Source of the DNA: Phyllobacteriaceae bacterium UBA1940
Lineage (GTDB): Bacteria; Pseudomonadota; Alphaproteobacteria; Rhizobiales; Rhizobiaceae
Assembly: GCA_002336975.1 (NCBI GenBank)
Contig: DDFA01000076.1
Location: 1 to 13,131 of the forward strand
Reading direction: 5' to 3'
Length of the DNA: 13,131 nucleotides
Positions 1 to 7,156 of this stretch are shown in pieces. Below the pieces are notes generated by a model, which saw nothing but the letters and a program-made list of their open reading frames with translations, did no database searches and was not told the origin of the DNA. Every line of letters starts with the position of its first letter. Within the stretch, counting starts at the first letter, position 1. A program made the position numbers and the translations under genes.

Positions 1-323
1 GGCGGCTGCCGCGCATCGACGCCGCGCCCGGCACCCGGCATCGCGCCCGGGTGCGCGCCCGCGACGTTATGCTGGCGACGAAAAGGCCCGCCCATGTCAG
101 CGCCCTGAACATGCTTGCGGGAACTGTCGCCGAGATCGTCGACGCCGGTCCGTCCGACGTGGTTGTCGCCATCGCCTCGGGCAGCGATCTGATCTCGGCC
201 CGCATCACCCGCCGCTCGCTCGACCAGCTCGCGCTCAAGCCCGGCTCGAAGGCGTTTGCGCTGGTCAAGAGCGTCACGCTTGCCGGGACCGGCCCGGCGC
301 CGGCCGGCGACGACCGGCAATAG
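1..323 (+). CDS. modC: ModC, molybdate ABC transporter ATP-binding protein (C-terminal part, 5' end outside window)
   Basis: This is the 3' end of a gene whose reading frame is already open at base 3 and ends at TAG 321-323. About 106 residues are visible. The stretch beginning LPRIDAAPGTRHRARVRARD and the later ARITRRSLDQLALKPG and ALVKSV segments match the regulatory TOBE/MOP-like domain at the C-terminus of ModC, the cytoplasmic ATPase that powers molybdate import with ModA and ModB. The Walker A, signature and Walker B motifs would lie upstream of the window. An in-frame GTG at 51 could be taken for a start, but the ModC-like residues before it show it is internal. The next gene is a ModE-type regulator in the same direction 69 bp downstream, which supports a molybdate locus. 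The family call rests on the TOBE domain and context only. Confidence 0.85.
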   Translation, partial: RLPRIDAAPGTRHRARVRARDVMLATKRPAHVSALNMLAGTVAEIVDAGPSDVVVAIASGSDLISARITRRSLDQLALKPGSKAFALVKSVTLAGTGPAPAGDDRQ

Positions 324-348
324 CGCCTGCTGGCATCTCGCCCGCTGC

Positions 349-372
349 CGCCATATACACGCTCCCATAGCG
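349..372. promoter_or_regulatory. Mo-box-like dyad (candidate ModE operator)
   Basis: The left half CGCCATATA (349-357) and right half CCCATAGCG (364-372) are separated by 6 bases. The classical ModE box is CGnTATATA, 6 bases, then TATATAnCG. The left half agrees at 8 of 9 positions and the right half at 6 of 9, with the same 9-6-9 spacing. It lies 20 bp before the ATG of the ModE-type gene, so autoregulation is the simplest inference. The match is imperfect and is not experimentally shown. Confidence 0.45.
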
Positions 373-392
373 CAACGCGTCGGGGAACGGCC

Positions 393-734
393 ATGCCATC
401 GCTCAGCCTCAGGATCGATCTGGACCCCGAGGGCCGCATCGGTCCTGGAAAAGTCGACCTGCTGGAAAACATCGCTGCCACCGGCTCGATCTCGGCCGGC
501 GCGCGCGCCATGGAGATGTCGTACAAGCACGCCTGGGATCTGGTCGAGGAGATGAACCGGATTTTCGGCAAGCCGGTCGTCACCGCCCAGACCGGCGGCA
601 AGCGTGGCGGCGGCGCGACGCTGACGCCCCTCGGCCAGGCGCTCGTCAGCCGCTACCGGGCCATCGAAAAGGCAGCCTCGGAAGCCGCCGCGACCCATAT
701 CGCCGCCTTGCAGGCAGAGATTGACGCCGACTAA
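393..734 (+). CDS. ModE-type winged helix-turn-helix regulator, single DNA-binding domain
   Basis: A 113-residue protein matching the N-terminal DNA-binding domain of ModE. It has KVDLLENIAATGSISAGARA (first helices plus helix-turn-helix), MSYKHAWDLVEEMN (recognition helix region, with the Y-K-x-A-W pattern typical of ModE), then GGKRGGGATLTPLG in the wing. ModE represses molybdate transport and switches on molybdoenzyme genes when molybdate binds its C-terminal MOP domains. Here the protein stops after the DNA-binding domain, so no molybdate-binding domain is encoded in this gene. It may sense Mo through a partner or act constitutively; that is inference. The ATG at 393 has a GGGGA element about 8 bases upstream. 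It follows modC by 69 bp with a candidate Mo-box between. A short LysR-like regulator is the alternative name used for such proteins. Confidence 0.85.
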   Translation: MPSLSLRIDLDPEGRIGPGKVDLLENIAATGSISAGARAMEMSYKHAWDLVEEMNRIFGKPVVTAQTGGKRGGGATLTPLGQALVSRYRAIEKAASEAAATHIAALQAEIDAD

Positions 735-821
735 GCCTGCCCTGCACCGGCAATTTCCGATCCGGATGACACCGACCCCGTAACCCCTCAAGGAGACAAC
801 GGGCGTCGGCATCTCAGAATC

Positions 822-844
822 CCCCTCCCCCTTGTGGGGAGGGG
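822..844. repeat. GC-rich intergenic palindrome in a G/C-tract repeat
   Basis: Perfect 9-bp arms CCCCTCCCC (822-830) and GGGGAGGGG (836-844) enclose a 5-nt loop CTTGT. A further G-tract (GTGGGGGTC, 851-859) follows. It sits in the 155-bp gap between two convergent genes. Neither strand has a T-run after the stem, so it is not a canonical intrinsic terminator, though a stem of this strength could still act at the ends of both transcripts. Sequences of this style are common as dispersed intergenic palindromes in rhizobial genomes (general knowledge, not checked here). Confidence 0.6.
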
Positions 845-889
845 TACGAGGTGGGGGTCAACAGAACAACGACCGCGACCGAAACCCGC

Positions 890-2944
890 TCACACCAGGC
901 CGCGCTTTTCCATCATCGCCCGGGCGCTCGGCATCTTGCCGCGGAACGCCTTGTAGAGGGCTTCGGGGTCGGCCGAGCCGCCGGCGGCGTAGATATGCGT
1001 CTTCAGCTTCGCCGCCAGCGCAGGGTTGAACACGTCGCCGGTTTCCTCGAACGCGGCGAATGCGTCGGCGTCCAGCACTTCCGACCACAGATAGGAGTAG
1101 TAGCCGGCCGAATAGCCGTCGCCGGCGAAGACGTGCTGGAAATGCGGCGTGCGGTGACGCATCACGATCGCGTCCGGCATCTCCAGTTCGCGCAGCGTCT
1201 CGGCTTCGAACGCCATCGGGTCGGCCGGCGCGTCGCCGCGCGCGTGATAGGCCATGTCGACCAGCGCCGACGAGGTGAACTCGACGGTGGCGAATCCGGC
1301 GTTGAAGTTGCGCGCCGCTTCCATCTTGTCGATCAGCGCCTGCGGCATCGGCTCGCCGGTCTTGTAATGCAAGGCATGCGCGGCGAGGATCTGCGGCGTG
1401 GTCAGCCAGTGCTCGTAGAGCTGCGACGGCAGTTCGACGAAATCGCGCGACACCGAGGTGCCGGAGATCGACGGCCAGCGCACCTGCGTCAGCATGCCGT
1501 GAAGCGCATGGCCGAATTCGTGGAACAGCGTGCGCGCCTCGTCGAGCGACAACAGCGCCGGCGCATCGCCCGACGGCTTGGCGAAGTTCATCACATTGTA
1601 GATGACGGGCAAGGACCCGCCGCCCAGCGAATAGCCGGACTGCAGGCCGCTCATCCACGCGCCCGACCGTTTGCTCGGACGCGCGAAATAGTCGGCGAGG
1701 AAGGTCGCGATCCTTTTTTCAGAGCGGTCGCGCACCTCGAACACGCGCACGTCCGGGTGCCACGCGGCGATGTCGGGCCGCTCGATCAGCGTAATCCCGA
1801 ACAGCCGCCGCGCCACATCGAAACAGGCGTCGATGACGCGTTCGAGCTGGAGATAGGGTTTCAGCTCCGCCTCGTCGAAATCATAGCGTTCCGCCCGCAG
1901 TTTCTCGGCGTAGTAGCGCCAGTCCCACGGCGCGATCGCATGGTTTTGCCCCTCCTGCGCGGCGAGGCGCGCCAGTTCGCGCTCGTCGGCCGCCGCCTTT
2001 TCGCGCGCCTTGTCCCACACCGGGTCGAGCAGCTTCATCACCGCAGCCGGCGTCTTGGCCATGGTGTTGTCGAGCTTGAACTCGGCGAAACTGCCATAGC
2101 CCAGCAGCTTCGCCTTCTCGGCCCTCAGTTCCAGCGTGCGGCGCACCACCTCGCGATTGTCGGTGTCGCCGCCGTTCTCGCCACGTCCGGCAAAGGCCCG
2201 GAACACCTTTTCGCGCAGGTCGCGGCGCGGCGACAGCGAGGTGAACGGCTCGTAGATCGAACGCGACAGGGTGACGGCGTAACGACCGTCCTCGCCCTGT
2301 GCTCTTGCCGCCGCGGCCATCGCCGACAGCAGGAAGTCCGGCAGTCCGTCGACGTCCTCGCCGGACAGGATCATCGCCCAGTCCTTCTCGTCGGCCAGCA
2401 CGTTCTGGCCGAAGCGCGCGCCGAGACCGGCCAGTTCCTGCCCGATCGCCGACAGCCGCTGCTTGTCTTGCGGTCCAAGCTTTGCGCCCGAACGCACGAA
2501 GCCGCGATGCGCCTTGTCGAGAACCTCGATCGTCTCGCCGTCGAGGCCAAGTTCGTTGCGCCGCGAATAGAGGTCGTCGATCCGCGAAAACAGTCTGTCG
2601 TTCATGTAGATCGTGGAAAAATGCTTCGACATTCTTGGTGCGATGTCGCGCTCCAGCGCCTGGATCGTCTCATTGGTGTGCGCGCCCGCCCGCGCCCAGA
2701 ACACCGCCGACACCCGGTTCAGCGCGTCGCCCGCCAGTTCCAGCGCGACAAGCGTGTTGTCGATGGTAGCCGGTTCCGGATTGTCGGCAATGGCGGCGAT
2801 CTCGCGGTTGTGATCGGCCAGCGCCGCCTCGAAGACGGGCTCGAAATCGCCGTCCTGAAGGGCGGTGAAATCCGGCAGTCCGAGCGGTCCGGTCCAGTTG
2901 GTGAACGGATGGGTCGAAAGCTCGACGTCCTGCTTCGATGCCAT
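890..2944 (-). CDS. dcp: Peptidyl-dipeptidase Dcp (M3 family zinc metallopeptidase)
   Basis: A 684-residue protein, close to the 680-odd residues of E. coli Dcp and oligopeptidase A. The zinc motif HEFGH is at residues 475-479, with the third zinc ligand Glu504 in the RDFVELPSQ block exactly 25 residues later. The downstream pattern (LYEHWLTTPQIL, then AGYYSYLWSEVLDADAF) follows Dcp rather than oligopeptidase A, which has a GISGV-type segment here. Dcp removes dipeptides from peptide C-termini, in the cytoplasm for this family. No signal peptide is visible. The open frame extends far upstream into the antisense of the MarR gene, but ATG 2944 is preceded by AGGAG at a normal distance and gives the family-typical N-terminus. 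It is divergent from the MarR gene, with 144 bp between the starts. PrlC/OpdA-type activity is the alternative; the M3 assignment itself is firm. Confidence 0.94.
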   Translation of the reverse strand: MASKQDVELSTHPFTNWTGPLGLPDFTALQDGDFEPVFEAALADHNREIAAIADNPEPATIDNTLVALELAGDALNRVSAVFWARAGAHTNETIQALERDIAPRMSKHFSTIYMNDRLFSRIDDLYSRRNELGLDGETIEVLDKAHRGFVRSGAKLGPQDKQRLSAIGQELAGLGARFGQNVLADEKDWAMILSGEDVDGLPDFLLSAMAAAARAQGEDGRYAVTLSRSIYEPFTSLSPRRDLREKVFRAFAGRGENGGDTDNREVVRRTLELRAEKAKLLGYGSFAEFKLDNTMAKTPAAVMKLLDPVWDKAREKAAADERELARLAAQEGQNHAIAPWDWRYYAEKLRAERYDFDEAELKPYLQLERVIDACFDVARRLFGITLIERPDIAAWHPDVRVFEVRDRSEKRIATFLADYFARPSKRSGAWMSGLQSGYSLGGGSLPVIYNVMNFAKPSGDAPALLSLDEARTLFHEFGHALHGMLTQVRWPSISGTSVSRDFVELPSQLYEHWLTTPQILAAHALHYKTGEPMPQALIDKMEAARNFNAGFATVEFTSSALVDMAYHARGDAPADPMAFEAETLRELEMPDAIVMRHRTPHFQHVFAGDGYSAGYYSYLWSEVLDADAFAAFEETGDVFNPALAAKLKTHIYAAGGSADPEALYKAFRGKMPSARAMMEKRGLV

Positions 2945-3004
2945 GAAAAAACTCCTGATATGCAAGCCGGGCATGTAGGCCCGCCGCCGCCCGGGAGCAA
3001 GTGC

Positions 3005-3021
3005 GGCGGCCTTGTGCCGCC
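3005..3021. repeat. Short GC hairpin in the dcp/marR intergenic region
   Basis: GGCGGC (3005-3010), loop CTTGT, GCCGCC (3016-3021). It would fold in the leader of a dcp transcript begun further upstream and lies just before the -35-like element of the MarR gene. Its role is unknown; with 6-bp GC arms in a GC-rich genome it may be chance. Confidence 0.3.
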
Positions 3022-3023
3022 TG

Positions 3024-3052
3024 TTGACGTTCCGTCGCGACATCTCTATGTG
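3024..3052 (+). promoter_or_regulatory. Candidate promoter of the marR-efflux operon
   Basis: TTGACG (3024-3029), 17 bases, then TATGTG (3047-3052). A perfect TATAAT (3058-3063) lies slightly downstream without a good -35. Either would drive the MarR gene starting at 3089. The surrounding 3045-3085 stretch is conspicuously AT-rich for this window, as expected of a promoter. Confidence 0.45.
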
Positions 3053-3076
3053 AACCTTATAATAAGCAAACCTTAG
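3053..3076. promoter_or_regulatory. Candidate MarR operator (palindrome plus direct repeat)
   Basis: CTTATAATAAG (3056-3066) is an inverted repeat with CTTAT/ATAAG arms around one central base, and the heptamer AACCTTA occurs at 3053-3059 and again at 3069-3075, 16 bases apart. MarR proteins commonly bind AT-rich dyads over their own promoters. Binding here would block the candidate promoter and repress both the regulator and the efflux gene. Inferred from sequence symmetry only. Confidence 0.4.
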
Positions 3077-3088
3077 TAAACTCCCGTC

Positions 3089-3556
3089 ATGACCCGACAG
3101 TTTGATCCCGACTCGTTCGGTTTCGTCCTCACCGATGTCGCGCGCATGCTGCGCGCCGAGCTGGACAGGCGCATTGCCGACGCCGGCCTCGGCCTCACAC
3201 CCGGCGAAGGCCGCGCGCTCAGCCACGCCGCGCGCGCCGGCGAGGCGCGCCAGACCGTCATCGCCGAACGCATGGGCGTCGAGGCGATGACGCTGTCGTC
3301 CTATCTCGACCGGCTGGAGCAGCGCGGCCTGATCGAACGGGTCCCCGATCCCGCCGACCGCCGCGCCAAACTGGTCAGACTGACCGGCGAGGCGCAGGAT
3401 GTTCTTGTCGCCATCGGCAGGATTTCGGCGGGCATCAGGAACGATCTGCTTCGCGCCGTCGATCCAGCGCAATGGGAGCAGCTCAACCTCTCGCTGCGCC
3501 TGCTTCGCGACGAACTGTCGCTTCTGCGTTCGGAACGGGAAAGCGCGGTCGCATGA
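3089..3556 (+). CDS. MarR family transcriptional regulator
   Basis: A 155-residue protein of typical MarR length. The central winged helix-turn-helix runs through roughly residues 37-100: LTPGEGRALSHAARAG, then AERMGVEAMTLSSYLDRLEQ (recognition helix) and RGLIERVPDPADRRAKLVRL (the wing, with the D-x-A-D-R-R signature). The helical ends would form the dimer interface. MarR proteins usually repress an adjacent efflux or detoxification operon and release DNA on binding a small ligand. The stop overlaps the ATG of the downstream Bcr/CflA permease (ATGA, 3553-3556), so the two are cotranscribed and probably translationally coupled. An AT-rich dyad lies just upstream. There is no clear Shine-Dalgarno before ATG 3089. 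The ligand cannot be told from sequence. Confidence 0.92.
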   Translation: MTRQFDPDSFGFVLTDVARMLRAELDRRIADAGLGLTPGEGRALSHAARAGEARQTVIAERMGVEAMTLSSYLDRLEQRGLIERVPDPADRRAKLVRLTGEAQDVLVAIGRISAGIRNDLLRAVDPAQWEQLNLSLRLLRDELSLLRSERESAVA

Positions 3557-4815
3557 ACATGATGTCCTCTCCGCCGGCCAAGGCGCCGGCCCCTCCGGTG
3601 ATGAGCGAACGGCGCGTCGCGCTGCTCGGCGGCCTGCTGATCGCCATCGGACCGGTGTCGATGGCCCTCTACACGCCGGCGATGCCGGAGATCATGGCCG
3701 CATTCGGCACCACGGCGTCCGCGGTCAAACTGACGCTCACCGCCTATTTCGCCGGTTTCGCGCTGGCCCAGCTCGTCGCCGGCCCTTTGTCCGACGGGTT
3801 CGGGCGCAAGCCGGTCACAATCGCCTTCATGGGGCTCTATCTGGCCGCCAGCGTGCTTGCACTGGCCGCGCCCAGCATCGATGCCCTGATTGCAGCCCGT
3901 TTTCTCCAGGGCGCCGGCGCCGCCGTCGGGGTCGCGATCTCGCGCGCCATCGTGCGTGACCTGTTCACCCACGAAAAGTCCGCCCGCATCATGAACATGA
4001 TGGGCATCATCCTCGCCGTCGGCCCGGCGTTTTCGCCGGTCATCGGCGGTCTGGTGATGCAGGCGTTCGGCTGGCACGCGATCTTTCTAGTCATGGCGGC
4101 CGGCGGTCTGGCGATCGTGCTCGGCACCCTGATATTCATGCGCGAGACGGTGCGGCGCGACCTGTCGCGCATTCGCCCGGCGGCGATCGCCCGTTCCTAC
4201 GGCCAGCTGTTGTCGAGCCGATATTTCATGCTGTCGACGGCGCTGATCGGCTGCTCGCTCGGCGCCATCTACACGCTCGCCAGCATCCTGCCCTTCGTCC
4301 TGATCGAACGCGTCGGCCTTTCCGCCACGCAGTTCGGGCTCGCCATGCTGATGCAGTCCGGCTCCTATTTCTTCGGCTCGGTCGCCGCGCGCGCCATGAT
4401 GGGCCGGATCGGCTCGCGCCGCCTGGTTCCGATCGGCCTCGGTTTTGTCGCAACCGGCGCGGTGCTGGTCGCGATCTTCTCCCGGGCGGTCGAGCCGAGC
4501 CTGGCGAGCGTCATGGGTCCGGTTGCGTTCTACGCATTCGGCATCGCTTTCATCATGCCGGCGATGATGACGGCGACCGTCGCCCCCTTCCCGCATATTG
4601 CCGGGGCCGCCTCGGCCCTGTCGGGCTTCTTCCAGATGGCCAGCGGGCTGCTCGGCACCCTTGTCGCGGTGATGATCGGCGATCCGCTCGTCGCGCTTGG
4701 CTGGATCATCCCCGTCATGGGCCTGCTCGCCGTCGGCGTCTGGCTGGTCTTCCACCGCCTGCCGGACCCGGTCAGCCATGTCACGCCGGTGGAGGCGCCT
4801 GCGCCCACCCCCTGA
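3553..4815 (+). CDS. Bcr/CflA family drug-efflux MFS transporter
   Basis: A 420-residue inner-membrane protein with about 12 hydrophobic segments, the usual size for DHA1-family proton antiporters. The first helix contains the Bcr/CflA-typical SMALYTPAMPEI (residues 36-47). MFS motif A is at GPLSDGFGRKP (77-87). FLQGAGAAVGVAISRAIVRD (117-136) and ILAVGPAFSPVIGG (153-166) correspond to the helix 4 and helix 5 (motif C) signatures of drug exporters. The C-terminal tail is Pro-rich and short. The frame is open further upstream, but ATG 3553 overlaps the stop of the MarR gene as ATGA, which fixes the start by coupling. Substrate is unknown; Bcr/CflA relatives export bicyclomycin, chloramphenicol-like drugs or sulfonamides. 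Control by the upstream MarR protein is the obvious inference. Confidence 0.93.
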   Translation: MNMMSSPPAKAPAPPVMSERRVALLGGLLIAIGPVSMALYTPAMPEIMAAFGTTASAVKLTLTAYFAGFALAQLVAGPLSDGFGRKPVTIAFMGLYLAASVLALAAPSIDALIAARFLQGAGAAVGVAISRAIVRDLFTHEKSARIMNMMGIILAVGPAFSPVIGGLVMQAFGWHAIFLVMAAGGLAIVLGTLIFMRETVRRDLSRIRPAAIARSYGQLLSSRYFMLSTALIGCSLGAIYTLASILPFVLIERVGLSATQFGLAMLMQSGSYFFGSVAARAMMGRIGSRRLVPIGLGFVATGAVLVAIFSRAVEPSLASVMGPVAFYAFGIAFIMPAMMTATVAPFPHIAGAASALSGFFQMASGLLGTLVAVMIGDPLVALGWIIPVMGLLAVGVWLVFHRLPDPVSHVTPVEAPAPTP

Positions 4816-4830
4816 GACCCGTCAACGGCT

Positions 4831-5475
4831 TCAGTCGAAATCGGGTCGGCTGAAATCGCCCGTCTGCGGGTCCATCACCCAGAGCTCGCCGGTCGAGATG
4901 TCGAACCAGGCGCCGTGCAGCGACAGCCGGCCCTTGCCTTCAAGAATGCTGACGCAGGGAAACGAGCGCAGATTTGCGATCGAGAAGCGGATCGAGATGC
5001 GCTCCAGCGCGGTCTGCCGTTCGGCCGCCGTCAGCACCGAGCTTTGCGAGACGGCCTCGGCGGCCGGGCCGACCATGCTCATCCACTTGCCGATGAAGTC
5101 GCCGGGCGAAAGCGGCTTGGCGTTCGGGTCGAGCGCCGCCTTGATGCCGCCGCAGCGGCCATGGCCCATCACTACGATGTGCTTGACCTTGAGGCTCTGC
5201 ACCGCGAATTCGAGCGCCGCCGAGGTCGAGTGGAACTCGCCGTCCGGCGAATAGGGCGGCACCAGATTGGCGACGTTGCGGATGACGAACAGTTCGCCCG
5301 GCGCCGCGTTAAAAATCAACTCGGGCGCGGCGCGGCTGTCGCAACACGCGATCATCAGCGTCTCGGGCGCCTGGCCCTCTTTCGCCAATGCCCGGTAGTG
5401 CGATCGCTCGGCCTCGTAACGGCCGGACATGAACGCGTGATAACCGTCGAGCAGCGACTGCGGGAGATGAGCCAT
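4831..5475 (-). CDS. Beta-class carbonic anhydrase
   Basis: Interconverts CO2 and bicarbonate in the cytoplasm. From ATG 5475 the protein has 214 residues, the normal beta-class length. The zinc ligands are all visible: Cys44 in CCDSR (with the Asp46-Arg48 dyad), then His105 and Cys108 in GHGRCGG. Family-typical blocks ELFVIRNVANLVPPY, EFHSTSAALEFAVQSL, PGDFIGKWMS and LHGAWFDISTGELWVMD follow. An in-frame TTG at 5493 overlaps the upstream stop codon as TTGA and would add six residues. I prefer ATG 5475 because M-x-H-x-P-x-S-L-L is the usual N-terminus, but the SD (GGAG) sits only 3 bases away from it, so the TTG start cannot be excluded. It is last in a four-gene minus-strand run after the DUF429 gene and is convergent with the efflux gene, 15 bp apart. 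Confidence 0.93.
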   Translation of the reverse strand: MAHLPQSLLDGYHAFMSGRYEAERSHYRALAKEGQAPETLMIACCDSRAAPELIFNAAPGELFVIRNVANLVPPYSPDGEFHSTSAALEFAVQSLKVKHIVVMGHGRCGGIKAALDPNAKPLSPGDFIGKWMSMVGPAAEAVSQSSVLTAAERQTALERISIRFSIANLRSFPCVSILEGKGRLSLHGAWFDISTGELWVMDPQTGDFSRPDFD

Positions 5476-5489
5476 GCGCTCCGATAACG

Positions 5490-6278
5490 TCAAACTCGCC
5501 CGTCGGCAATCGCCGCCGCCCAGATTGCGATCGGGATGCCTTCGCCGTCGACCAGCGGCGGATCGGGATAGGGCGTCGTCGCGCCCGCCGCATGGCGCTG
5601 CGCGACGACGAACATCGCGCAGGCGTCAAGCAGATCGTCCCGAGCCGCGCCCCTTGGCGGCGCCCCGTCGACAACCAGTCCCGACAGGCCGCATCGGCGC
5701 AGCAGCGCGCGCCGTTCCGCCATGCCGGCCGCATTGACCCGGCCCTTGACCTTTTTCGGCAGCGACATCGCCCGGCCGCCGTTCAGGCTCCAGAAGGCCA
5801 GTTCCGGGTGCGATTCGATCACCCGTGCGCGCAATTCGGGCCTTTTGGCCAGCAGCCGGTCGATTTCCTTGATCTTGTCGAAGAGGCCGAACGCCTGGAT
5901 CGAGATTTTTCGCGGCGGATCCGATGTCGCCAGCGCCACGGCGGACGCCCGGCGATGCGCCGCGTAGCTCTCGACTTCCGAGGCGAAAGGACCCGGCTCC
6001 GCATAAACGGCCGCTCGCGACGGTATCGAGAACACGCTCGACTGGCGCGGGCCCAACAGCGGCCGGATCAGCCTTTCCGGTCCGCGCCCGCCGGGGCCGA
6101 TCTGGTCAGGCAGTCCGATCGGCATGTCGACCGCGATCAGCCCGTCTACGCCAACGGCCTCGGCGAGATCGGCGAAGGCGGCGAACACGGCGGCTTCGAC
6201 CGGGCGCCCCGGCCGCTGCAACACCGCGACCCAGCCGCCGGCGCAGCCATCCGCGCCGGCGATCGGCCTAGGTTTCAA
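5490..6278 (-). CDS. DUF429 protein (predicted RNase H-fold nuclease-like)
   Basis: A 262-residue protein with the DUF429 blocks in order: GADGCAGGW (8-16, Asp10), AVDMPIGLP (49-57, Asp51), R-x-L-I-R-P-L-L-G-x-R-x-S-S-V-F (69-83), DKIKEIDRLL (134-143), ESHPELAFWSLNG (155-167, Glu155) and RDDLLDAC (213-220, Asp214/215). The acidic residues fit the RNase H-like active site proposed for the family, but no cellular role is established. The start is a TTG at 6278 that overlaps the pdxY stop as TTGA. No ATG or GTG lies near the conserved N-terminus, and the open frame further upstream is only the shadow of pdxY. Its own stop is likewise part of a TTGA with the next gene. There is no strong Shine-Dalgarno, so translation is probably coupled to pdxY. 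Confidence 0.85.
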   Translation of the reverse strand: MKPRPIAGADGCAGGWVAVLQRPGRPVEAAVFAAFADLAEAVGVDGLIAVDMPIGLPDQIGPGGRGPERLIRPLLGPRQSSVFSIPSRAAVYAEPGPFASEVESYAAHRRASAVALATSDPPRKISIQAFGLFDKIKEIDRLLAKRPELRARVIESHPELAFWSLNGGRAMSLPKKVKGRVNAAGMAERRALLRRCGLSGLVVDGAPPRGAARDDLLDACAMFVVAQRHAAGATTPYPDPPLVDGEGIPIAIWAAAIADGRV

Positions 6279-7144
6279 TGCGCCGTGGCCGCGATGGAGA
6301 GATCGCGCAGCGTCACCGCCGCCCTTGGCCTGTGCAGGCTTTGCGCGTCGGTTTCCAGCTGCAATTCGTTGCTGCCTCGCGCCAACGCGCCCGACAGCAC
6401 CTCGTAGACCGACGCTGTCGTCGACCGCAGCGCGTCCGCCGGGGCGTCGCCGGCAAGCCGGCGCGCCAGGAACATCGCCGCCGTCAGGTCGCCAACGCCG
6501 CTCGGTGCGTCCTCGACGACCCGGTGCTCGGCCAGTAGCGCCGATCCGCCTTGCACCAGAAGATTGCCTATGCCGTCCGCCGCGACGCCCGGCGCGGACG
6601 TCACCAGCATGGTCGCCGGCCCCATCGCCCGCGCCGTATCGACGATCTCGTTGACGCCGTGGAGCGAACGTCCCGACAGCCATTCGAGTTCGTAGCGGTT
6701 CGGCGTCGCAATGTCGGCCAGCGGCATCAGCCGATCACGGATCGCAACCGCGGTGGCTTCGGGGACATAGAGCCCGTCCCGGTCGCCGATCACCGGATCG
6801 CAGACATAGATGACCTCGCTGTTGCGCCGTTTCACGCTGGCGACCAGCGCGGCGACGGCCTCGGCCTGCGCCGCCTCGCCCAGATAGCCCGACAGCACCG
6901 CGCCGACCTCGCCGATCCACGGCGCGCCGGCGAGTTCCGCCGTCAGCGCCGCGAACTTGTCCGCCGGCGGCACGATGCGGGTCGCCGGGCCGTGCCCCGT
7001 ATGCCAGGGCAGCACCACCGTCGGCAGCGCCCAGACGTTGAACCCTAGCGTCTCCAGCGCAAACACGGCGGCGCGATTGCCCACCGTGCCGCGTACCACA
7101 TGGCTGGAAATGACGATGACCGCCTTGCCTTGCAACGATTTCAT
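6275..7144 (-). CDS. pdxY: Pyridoxal kinase PdxY
   Basis: Phosphorylates pyridoxal (vitamin B6 salvage) to pyridoxal 5'-phosphate with ATP in the cytoplasm. The 289-residue protein carries SSHVVRGTVGNRAA (13-26, substrate-binding N-terminus), LPTVVLPWHTGHG (40-52), VCDPVIGDRDGLYV (114-127), ATPNRYELEWLSG (146-158) and PSGVGD (214-219), where Asp219 is the catalytic base in the ribokinase-fold anion-hole motif (G-V-G-D instead of the commoner G-T-G-D). ATG 7144 gives the usual short N-terminus. A TTG at 7156 directly abutting the previous stop is an alternative adding four residues. It lies second in the run, 12 bp after the small membrane protein gene, and overlaps the DUF429 gene by TTGA. 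PdxK is the near alternative; the PWHTGHG block favours PdxY. Confidence 0.92.
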   Translation of the reverse strand: MKSLQGKAVIVISSHVVRGTVGNRAAVFALETLGFNVWALPTVVLPWHTGHGPATRIVPPADKFAALTAELAGAPWIGEVGAVLSGYLGEAAQAEAVAALVASVKRRNSEVIYVCDPVIGDRDGLYVPEATAVAIRDRLMPLADIATPNRYELEWLSGRSLHGVNEIVDTARAMGPATMLVTSAPGVAADGIGNLLVQGGSALLAEHRVVEDAPSGVGDLTAAMFLARRLAGDAPADALRSTTASVYEVLSGALARGSNELQLETDAQSLHRPRAAVTLRDLSIAATAH

Positions 7145-7156
7145 ACCAGATGCCAA

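Noticed and set aside
822..844. Intrinsic terminator
   Set aside because: The stem is strong but no T-run follows on either strand.
851..3076. A 741-codon open frame on the plus strand, antisense to dcp
   Set aside because: Its translation is Arg/Val/His-rich with no domain pattern, and the opposite strand encodes an M3 peptidase with intact zinc motif. Long antisense frames are expected in GC-rich genes.
2945..3472. 5' extension of the dcp frame to base 3472
   Set aside because: It runs antisense through the MarR gene. ATG 2944 has a Shine-Dalgarno and gives the usual family length.
6279..6683. Upstream extension of the DUF429 frame
   Set aside because: The extra residues are a low-complexity Arg/Gly shadow of pdxY; the conserved DUF429 sequence starts right at TTG 6278.
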